NCBI GenBank assembly: GCA_030052355.1
Contig: JASIGS010000017.1
Coordinates: 1 to 5,540, forward strand
Source: Streptosporangiaceae bacterium
Lineage (GTDB): Bacteria > Actinomycetota > Actinomycetes > Streptosporangiales > Streptosporangiaceae
Direction of reading: 5' to 3'
Length of the DNA stretch: 5,540 nt
A program made the position numbers and the translations under genes. Of the stretch, positions 1-3,380 are shown piece by piece. How positions within the stretch are numbered: the first letter of the stretch is position 1; every line of letters begins with the position of its first letter. The notes under the pieces were generated by a model that was given only the letters and a program-made list of their open reading frames with translations, did not search any database and was not told the origin of the DNA.

Positions 1-359
1 AGTCCCGGAACGTTCTCCAGCAGGACGGCGCGCGGGCGGATTTCCGCCGCCAGGCGCAGCGCCTCGGGGAACAGGTCGCGATCGTCGCGCGCGCCGAGCT
101 GCTTGCCCGCCACCGAGAAGGGAGGGCACGGCACGCCGCCGGCGAGCAGGTCGACCCCGGCGTAGCCGCAGCCGTCCACGCTGGCCAGGTCCGCTTCAGT
201 GATCTTCCACGCGGAGCCCCTGTTGCGGCGGAGCGTCTCGCACGCGTCGGGATCGAGTTCGACGACCGCCTCGTGCGCGAAGCCTGCCTGCTCGAGTCCG
301 AGGGCCTGGCCGCCGCCGCCGGCGCAGATCTCCACGGACGTCAGCCGGGTCGCGTTCAC
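1..359 (-). CDS. C5-cytosine DNA methyltransferase, N-terminal part (cut by window edge)
   Basis: The first 119 codons of a Dcm/HhaI-type DNA (cytosine-5)-methyltransferase, which methylates C5 of cytosine in a specific DNA site using S-adenosylmethionine. Conserved blocks appear in the expected order. Motif I (SAM binding) is EICAGGGGQALGLE at about residues 10-23, and the acidic motif II is ELDPDA at 34-39. The catalytic motif IV is GGVPCPPFS at 74-82, with nucleophile Cys78. A motif V-like DDRDLF lies at 92-97, and motif VI ENV at 115-117. The target-recognition domain and motifs VIII-X lie beyond position 1, so specificity cannot be told. The start is GTG at 359; an in-frame TAA lies upstream with no other usable start between. 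An AAGGG is 12 nt upstream, which is far for an SD. The start overlaps the stop of a 9-codon mini-ORF (GTGA). No restriction endonuclease is in view, so solitary versus restriction-modification status is open. Family assignment is secure. Confidence 0.93.
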   Translation of the reverse strand, partial: MNATRLTSVEICAGGGGQALGLEQAGFAHEAVVELDPDACETLRRNRGSAWKITEADLASVDGCGYAGVDLLAGGVPCPPFSVAGKQLGARDDRDLFPEALRLAAEIRPRAVLLENVPG

Positions 360-385
360 ATCAGCGTCGCACCCTTGAGGTCCAT
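356..385 (-). CDS. candidate leaderless 9-residue mini-ORF coupled to the methyltransferase
   Basis: ATG at 385 opens the peptide MDLKGATLM, stopping at TGA 358-356. The stop overlaps the GTG start of the methyltransferase in the 4-nt pattern GTGA, as in translationally coupled genes. A minus-strand TAAACT (-10 type) ends exactly 7 nt before this ATG, so the transcript would be expected to begin at or very near it and give leaderless initiation. The enzyme's own GTG has only a distant SD-like AAGGG, so termination-reinitiation from this mini-ORF is a reasonable way to translate it. The sequence and spacing are directly visible; expression and coupling are inferred. It could instead be a chance ORF in a short 5' leader. 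Confidence 0.35.
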   Translation of the reverse strand: MDLKGATLM

Positions 386-392
386 GGCGGGC

Positions 393-398
393 AGTTTA
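393..398 (-). promoter_or_regulatory. -10 element TAAACT for the methyltransferase
   Basis: TAAACT on the minus strand fits the actinobacterial -10 pattern TAnnnT and sits 7 nt before the ATG at 385. That predicts transcription starting at this ATG. No good -35 hexamer is found 16-19 nt further upstream, where the sequence would lie within the first codons of the sigma gene. Confidence 0.45.
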
Positions 399-402
399 CG
401 GC

Positions 403-408
403 TAGCCT
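403..408 (+). promoter_or_regulatory. -10 element TAGCCT for the sigma-factor gene
   Basis: TAGCCT fits TAnnnT and ends 7 nt before the ATG at 416, so the mRNA probably begins at or next to the start codon. This agrees with the lack of a real SD upstream of that ATG (only TGGAA). No convincing -35 is present at standard spacing; a TTGAGG at 375-380 is 22 nt away, which is too far. It lies 4 bp from the opposing -10 element at 393-398. Confidence 0.45.
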
Positions 409-415
409 TCTGGAA

Positions 416-1372
416 ATGAGCGCATCCAGCGTGCCGGCCGTGTTCGGGGGGCTCGAGCAGGCGGAGTACGACCAACTCAGGCGCGAGCTGACCGGGTATT
501 GCTACCGGATGCTCGGGTCGCCGTTCGACGCCGAGGATGCCGTGCAGGAGACGATGATTCGCGGCTGGCGGGAGATCGAAGGCTTCGAGGGCCGCTCGTC
601 GTTGCGGACCTGGCTGTTCCGCATCGCCACCAATGTCTGCATCGACATGCTCAGGAGCCGACGGCGCCGGTGCGTTCCGATGGACCTCCAGCCGTCATCG
701 CCGGGGGACGGATCTGCGTTCAAGCCGGCGCTGGACTCAGATCACTGGGTGCTGCCCGTGCCGGACGCCTGGCTGGACCCCGCGGAGCTGGCGGTGGCGC
801 GCGAGTCGGTGCGGCTCGCCTTCGTGGCCGCCTTGCAACGGCTGACGTCACGGCAGCGCGCGGTGCTGATCCTGCGGGACGTGCTTCAGTTCTCCGCCGC
901 CGAGACCGCTGAGTTTCTGGGCAGCTCGGTCGCCTCGGCGAACAGCGCGCTGCAGCGGGCCCGTAGCGCCGTTCGCGTCATCGACAGCGACGTGCCTGAT
1001 CCTGTCCCCGCGCCCCCGGCGCTGCTGGACGAGTACGTCTCGGCCTTCGAGGCCTACGACATGACCCGGCTCACCGCGCTGCTGCGCAGCGACGTGGTGC
1101 AGTCCATGCCGCCGTACGCCATGTGGCTGCGCGGGCCCGAGGAGATCTCCCGGTGGCTGCTCGGGCCCGGTGCCAAGTGCAGGGGCTCGCGCACCTTCCG
1201 GACGGCTGCGAACGGCTACGGGGGGTTCGCCCAGTACCGGTCCGACGGCAACGGGGGGTACACGCCGTGGGGCATCCACGTCATCCAGTCCGACGGTGAG
1301 CGCGTTTCGGCCATGCATGTCTTCGTGATTCCCGAGTTGTTCGCGGTCTTCGGCTTCCCGCCGTCGCTGTAG
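416..1372 (+). CDS. ECF-type sigma-70 factor with C-terminal SnoaL-like domain (SigG-like)
   Basis: An extracytoplasmic-function RNA polymerase sigma factor of 318 residues, which would direct core polymerase to a specific promoter set. Region 2 spans about residues 18-86: YDQLRRELTGYCYRMLG, then DAEDAVQET at 38-46, and a promoter-melting segment RTWLFRIATNVCIDMLR ending in a basic run SRRRR. Region 4 spans about 138-186, with LTSRQRAVLILRDVLQFSAAETAEFLG and a recognition helix ASANSALQRAR. Residues 203-310 form an extra domain with a SnoaL/NTF2-like pattern and the block MPPYAMWLRGPEEI (231-244). Length and architecture resemble the SigG-like group of actinobacterial sigma factors. In sigma factors of this build the extra domain is reported to modulate activity in cis. 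No anti-sigma gene lies beside it here. The ATG at 416 is supported by the -10 element 7 nt upstream. It converges on the MoaD-like gene with only 12 bp between stops. The regulon is unknown. Confidence 0.9.
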   Translation: MSASSVPAVFGGLEQAEYDQLRRELTGYCYRMLGSPFDAEDAVQETMIRGWREIEGFEGRSSLRTWLFRIATNVCIDMLRSRRRRCVPMDLQPSSPGDGSAFKPALDSDHWVLPVPDAWLDPAELAVARESVRLAFVAALQRLTSRQRAVLILRDVLQFSAAETAEFLGSSVASANSALQRARSAVRVIDSDVPDPVPAPPALLDEYVSAFEAYDMTRLTALLRSDVVQSMPPYAMWLRGPEEISRWLLGPGAKCRGSRTFRTAANGYGGFAQYRSDGNGGYTPWGIHVIQSDGERVSAMHVFVIPELFAVFGFPPSL

Positions 1373-1378
1373 GCGGCG
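1359..1378. terminator. weak hairpin at the convergent gene ends
   Basis: CGCCG (1359-1363) can pair with CGGCG (1374-1378) around a 10-nt loop, over the sigma stop codon, followed by AGTTCGTT. A competing pairing joins GGCGG (1372-1376) with CCGCC (1393-1397). The stems are short and lack a real U-tract. Only 12 bp separate the two convergent stops, so any terminator must overlap coding sequence. Confidence 0.2.
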
Positions 1379-1384
1379 AGTTCG

Positions 1385-1681
1385 TTAACCCCCCGCCATC
1401 GCGCCGACGATCATGTAAGGCTCCGTGCCGGCCACGACGGCGTCCGGCAGCGGCGCGTCCGCCTTCTCGTGGGAGAGGTCCTGCTCGCAGGCGAAGAACC
1501 TGATGAAGGCGCGGCGCTTGTGCGTGCCGTGATCGCGGATTGTGCCGCGGAGCATGGGATACCGCGCCTCCAGCGCGTCGAGCACCGACTGCTGGGTGAC
1601 CTCGCCAGTGATGTCGAGCTTGACCTCGCCGTCGACGTGGGCCAGTACCTTCAGGTGCGTCGGCAGCACGACCCGGATCAC
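1385..1681 (-). CDS. MoaD/ThiS-family beta-grasp sulfur-carrier-like protein
   Basis: A 98-residue protein with the pattern of MoaD/ThiS ubiquitin-like folds. A beta-hairpin start ([24 protein letters not shown]) is followed by a helix with [19 protein letters not shown] (about 32-50), then strands ([14 protein letters not shown]). The C-terminus is [10 protein letters not shown] with Gly-Gly directly before the stop. In MoaD and ThiS this Gly-Gly tail is adenylated by an E1-like enzyme and carries sulfur as a thiocarboxylate. Start is GTG at 1681, overlapping the stop of the upstream propeller gene (GTGA). A GGAGG lies 13 nt upstream, so translation is probably coupled. No MoaE, MoeB, ThiF or ThiG gene is in view, so a molybdopterin or thiamine role is not supported by context. 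It may act with the propeller protein instead. It is somewhat longer than a typical MoaD (about 80 residues). Family call is good; partner and substrate are unknown. Confidence 0.82.
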   Translation of the reverse strand: MIRVVLPTHLKVLAHVDGEVKLDITGEVTQQSVLDALEARYPMLRGTIRDHGTHKRRAFIRFFACEQDLSHEKADAPLPDAVVAGTEPYMIVGAMAGG

Positions 1682-2793
1682 GGCAGCGTCTGCACCTCCA
1701 CCGACAGCACGGCAGGAAGACCGGCCGCGAGCGCCGTCCAGCTGTCGCCGCTGTCGGACGAGGCGTAGACCTGCCCGCCGGTCGTGCCGAAATAGATGCC
1801 GCAGTCCTCGAGCGAGTCCACCGCCATGGCGTCACGCAGGACGTTGACGTAGCAGTGCTCCTGCGGCAGTCCCTTCGTGAGCGGCTCCCAGTCGTCCCCG
1901 CCGGTCCGGCTGCGGTAGACCCGCAGCTGGCCGTCTGGCGGGTAGTGCAGAGCGTCGCTGGTGATCGGCACCACGTACACGGTGTCCGGCTCGTGCGCGT
2001 GCACGTCGATCGGGAAGCCGAAGTCGGTCGGCAGGTTCCCGCTGATCTCGTGCCAGGAGTCCCCCGCGTCGTCGGAGCGCAAGACGTCCCAGTGCTTCTG
2101 CATGAACAGCACGTCGGGCCGGGACGGGTGCATCGCGATCCGGTGCACGCAGTGCCCCACCTCGGCGTCGGGATCCGGGATGCCCTCCGACTCCAGGCCG
2201 TGATTGATCGGCTGCCACGTCTGGCCGCTGTCGTCGGACCGCCACGCGCCGGCCGCCGAGATCGCCGCGTACATGCGGTTCGGCCGGGACCGGTCAAGCA
2301 GGATCGTGTGCAGGCACATGCCGCCCCCACCCGGCTGCCAGGACGCGCCGGAGCCATGACCGCGCAGCCCGGACATCTCCTGCCAGGACCTGCCGCCATC
2401 GGCGCTGCGGAACAGCGCGGCGTCCTCGACGCCCGCGTAGACGACGTCGGGGTCGTGCAGCGACGGCTCCAGGTGCCAGACGCGCTCGAACTCCCAGGGG
2501 TGCGGCGTGCCGTCGTACCACTGGTGAGTACCGGGCGTCCCGTCGTAGCTGAACTCGTTGCCGACCGGTTCCCAGGTCTTGCCGCCGTCGTCAGAGCGCT
2601 GGATCACCTGACCGGACCAGCCGCTGACCTGTGACGCGTAGATCCGGTTGGGGTCGGCAGGCGAGCCCTTGACGTGGTAGATGTCCCAGCCGCCGAAGAA
2701 GGGTCCGCTGATGTCCCAGTTATCCCGTTTGCCATCCGCACTGAGCACGAACGCGCCCTTGTGCGTGCCGACGAGCACTCGTACGCCGCTCAC
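1678..2793 (-). CDS. Asp-box (BNR) beta-propeller protein, likely cytoplasmic
   Basis: A 371-residue repeat protein of the WD40/YVTN/BNR-like group, often labelled exo-alpha-sialidase or glycosyl hydrolase by homology. Asp boxes (S-x-D-x-G-x-T/S-W) occur at residues 67-74 (SDDGGKTW), 130-137 (SADGGRSW), 186-193 (SDDSGQTW), 240-247 (SDDAGDSW) and 345-352 (SSDSGDSW). Degenerate copies are at 295-302 (SRTGGDDW) and near 18-26 (SADGKRDNW). The spacing of about 49-63 residues and seven copies suggest a seven-bladed propeller. There is no signal peptide (start [13 protein letters not shown]) and no membrane segment, so it should be cytoplasmic. The sialidase FRIP motif was not seen, so sialidase activity is doubtful. 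The GTG start at 2793 is fixed by GAGAGGAG five nt upstream. It is the first gene of a two-gene operon with the MoaD-like gene, overlapping it by 4 nt. Function is unknown; a binding or scaffold role is an inference. Confidence 0.85.
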   Translation of the reverse strand: MSGVRVLVGTHKGAFVLSADGKRDNWDISGPFFGGWDIYHVKGSPADPNRIYASQVSGWSGQVIQRSDDGGKTWEPVGNEFSYDGTPGTHQWYDGTPHPWEFERVWHLEPSLHDPDVVYAGVEDAALFRSADGGRSWQEMSGLRGHGSGASWQPGGGGMCLHTILLDRSRPNRMYAAISAAGAWRSDDSGQTWQPINHGLESEGIPDPDAEVGHCVHRIAMHPSRPDVLFMQKHWDVLRSDDAGDSWHEISGNLPTDFGFPIDVHAHEPDTVYVVPITSDALHYPPDGQLRVYRSRTGGDDWEPLTKGLPQEHCYVNVLRDAMAVDSLEDCGIYFGTTGGQVYASSDSGDSWTALAAGLPAVLSVEVQTLP

Positions 2794-2798
2794 CTGAG

Positions 2799-2806
2799 CT
2801 CCTCTC
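2799..2806 (-). promoter_or_regulatory. ribosome binding site of the propeller gene
   Basis: GAGAGGAG on the minus strand, 5 nt before the GTG at 2793. This is a strong SD and decides in favour of the GTG start over later in-frame GTG codons such as the one at Val6. Confidence 0.75.
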
Positions 2807-2813
2807 GTGGTCT

Positions 2814-2837
2814 GTCACCCAGCATGCCCCTAGTGAC
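2814..2837. repeat. short dyad GTCAC-N14-GTGAC upstream of the propeller gene
   Basis: GTCAC (2814-2818) and GTGAC (2833-2837) form a perfect 5-bp dyad just upstream of the propeller gene's SD. It could be an operator or a small hairpin in that gene's leader. Arms this short can arise by chance in GC-rich DNA. No convincing minus-strand -10/-35 pair was found nearby to place it. Confidence 0.2.
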
Positions 2838-2902
2838 GGTGTGCGGGCCGGGAAATAATCGCGGCGAGGCTGGCGGGGGAGGGTGCACAGGGGATGGGGG
2901 AT

Positions 2903-2932
2903 TTGCCCCAAAGGCTCGTGACCAGGTATTCT
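2903..2932 (+). promoter_or_regulatory. candidate promoter of the M-box/NRAMP transcript
   Basis: TTGCCC (2903-2908), an 18-nt spacer and TATTCT (2927-2932) resemble a housekeeping-type promoter. The predicted transcription start is about 2939-2940, some 13 nt before the riboswitch P1 stem, which is where a riboswitch promoter should be. A perfect dyad, TGGGG (2895-2899) and CCCCA (2906-2910), overlaps the -35 box and might be a regulator site. Confidence 0.5.
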
Positions 2933-2952
2933 TCCCTCTGTTAGTTCGGCAC

Positions 2953-3109
2953 CTCGTTCGGTGAGGCGTCGACACGAACACAGGCCACTGATCCGACGAC
3001 GTCGAGAGACGCCCAGGGTCAGGACAGGTCTCCCCGGCTTAAGGGGTGACCCGAAGTGGCTGCGTAGGTAGAACTGCGCTACGTCGTGTCGTGCCAAAGC
3101 TCTGACGAG
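2953..3109 (+). promoter_or_regulatory. M-box (ykoK-type) magnesium riboswitch
   Basis: The RNA shows the conserved blocks of the M-box aptamer in order. CTCGTT is followed by GGTGAGGC (2960-2967). Then come GACGCC (3008-3013) with CAGGGTCA right after, a distal hairpin CCCC/GGGG (3032-3035 with 3043-3046), GCTGCGTAGG (3059-3068), and near the 3' end CCAAAGCTCTGACGAG. The closing P1 stem is 2953-2958 with 3104-3109 (six pairs, one G-U), and GGCGTC (2965-2970) pairs with GACGCC (3008-3013). This matches the well-studied Bacillus mgtE M-box in landmark sequences, their order and overall length. M-box RNAs bind several Mg2+ ions and reduce expression of the downstream gene when Mg2+ is plentiful. 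The next long gene is a metal transporter on the same strand, which fits. The class was recognised by eye, without a covariance-model score. Confidence 0.88.
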
Positions 3110-3139
3110 AGGGGTGCGTGCGTCGTCTTTGCGGCGCGA

Positions 3140-3193
3140 GTCTCCCCGCGTGCTATAGGAGCGGCACCCGCGCGTGCCACGGCCGAGGGAGGC
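3140..3193 (+). promoter_or_regulatory. possible anti-SD pairing over the leader-ORF ribosome site
   Basis: Between the aptamer and the small ORF, GTCTCCC (3140-3146) can pair over seven positions (one G-U) with GGGAGGC (3187-3193), which is the SD of the leader ORF. A small hairpin, GGCAC (3163-3167) with GTGCC (3174-3178), lies in the loop. If formed, this would hide the leader ORF's ribosome site. No U-tract terminator is seen in 3110-3198. The pairing is visible; regulation by it is inferred. Confidence 0.35.
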
Positions 3194-3198
3194 GAGAC

Positions 3199-3270
3199 AT
3201 GGATAGCAGTAGTGAGGGCCATGAACGGCCCCGCATCCAGGTGTACTCGTTTTCTTCCGGCACGCGGTAA
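3199..3270 (+). CDS. 23-residue leader peptide between M-box and transporter
   Basis: A small ORF, ATG 3199 to TAA 3268-3270, beginning MDSSSEGHERPR and ending QVYSFSSGTR. It has an SD as good as that of any gene in the window (GAGGGAGGCGAG, with GGGAGG 6 nt before the ATG). It lies 89 nt after the M-box and 110 nt before the transporter start, inside the same leader. There is no signal peptide or membrane segment, and no run of proline or cysteine codons of the kind that gives known leader-peptide stalling. I do not recognise the peptide. Its position suggests a regulatory uORF whose translation affects RNA folding or Rho access downstream. It could also be a small protein in its own right, or non-functional. 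Confidence 0.45.
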   Translation: MDSSSEGHERPRIQVYSFSSGTR

Positions 3271-3296
3271 GCGCTAGCTCAGGCAACTTTCTCAAG

Positions 3297-3326
3297 CGCC
3301 GGCCCGCCTTCGGGCGGCCGCTGGCG
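3297..3326 (+). promoter_or_regulatory. strong cUUCGg hairpin in the transporter leader
   Basis: CCGCC (3304-3308) and GGCGG (3313-3317) close a UUCG tetraloop in its extra-stable C(UUCG)G form. CGG (3300-3302) pairs with CCG (3318-3320) across a single bulged C. An alternative outer clamp is CGCC (3297-3300) with GGCG (3323-3326). It begins 26 nt after the leader ORF stop. No U-run follows, so it is not a classic intrinsic terminator. It may be part of the expression platform or a transcription pause site. Confidence 0.5.
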
Positions 3327-3334
3327 GTCGCGTG

Positions 3335-3374
3335 CCTCCCGATCTGGAACCCGATCCGACAGGGCAAGGGAGGG
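3335..3374 (+). promoter_or_regulatory. NRAMP ribosome binding site with a perfect upstream anti-SD
   Basis: AAGGGAGGG (3366-3374) is a strong SD 6 nt before the ATG at 3381 and fixes that start. CCTCCC (3335-3340) is a perfect 6-nt complement of its GGGAGG core (3368-3373), with a 27-nt loop. Formation of this helix would block ribosome entry. The SD is secure; the sequestering role of the helix is inferred. Confidence 0.5.
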
Positions 3375-3380
3375 CTGGCC

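Noticed and set aside
1281..2399. Long minus-strand ORF (372 codons) in a second frame across the propeller gene
   Set aside because: It is Arg/Pro/Thr-rich with no domain pattern and overlaps the propeller and MoaD-like genes, which have Asp boxes, good starts and the GTGA junction. It is a GC-rich frame shadow.
1855..2634. Plus-strand ORF of 259 codons antisense to the propeller gene
   Set aside because: Its Val/Arg/Pro-rich composition mirrors the codons on the opposite strand. It has no SD and no family pattern.
1678..2793. Sialidase activity of the propeller protein
   Set aside because: Asp boxes occur in many non-sialidases. No FRIP motif or secretion signal is seen, so the enzymatic label is not justified.
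2953..3109. Manganese (yybP-ykoY) riboswitch as an alternative
   Set aside because: The landmarks GGTGAGGC, GACGCC and AAAGCTCT in order fit the M-box, and the layout is not that of the Mn2+ riboswitch.
3086..3277. Plus-strand ORF of 63 codons over the M-box 3' end
   Set aside because: It begins inside the riboswitch aptamer without an SD and overlaps the better-supported 23-codon ORF in another frame.
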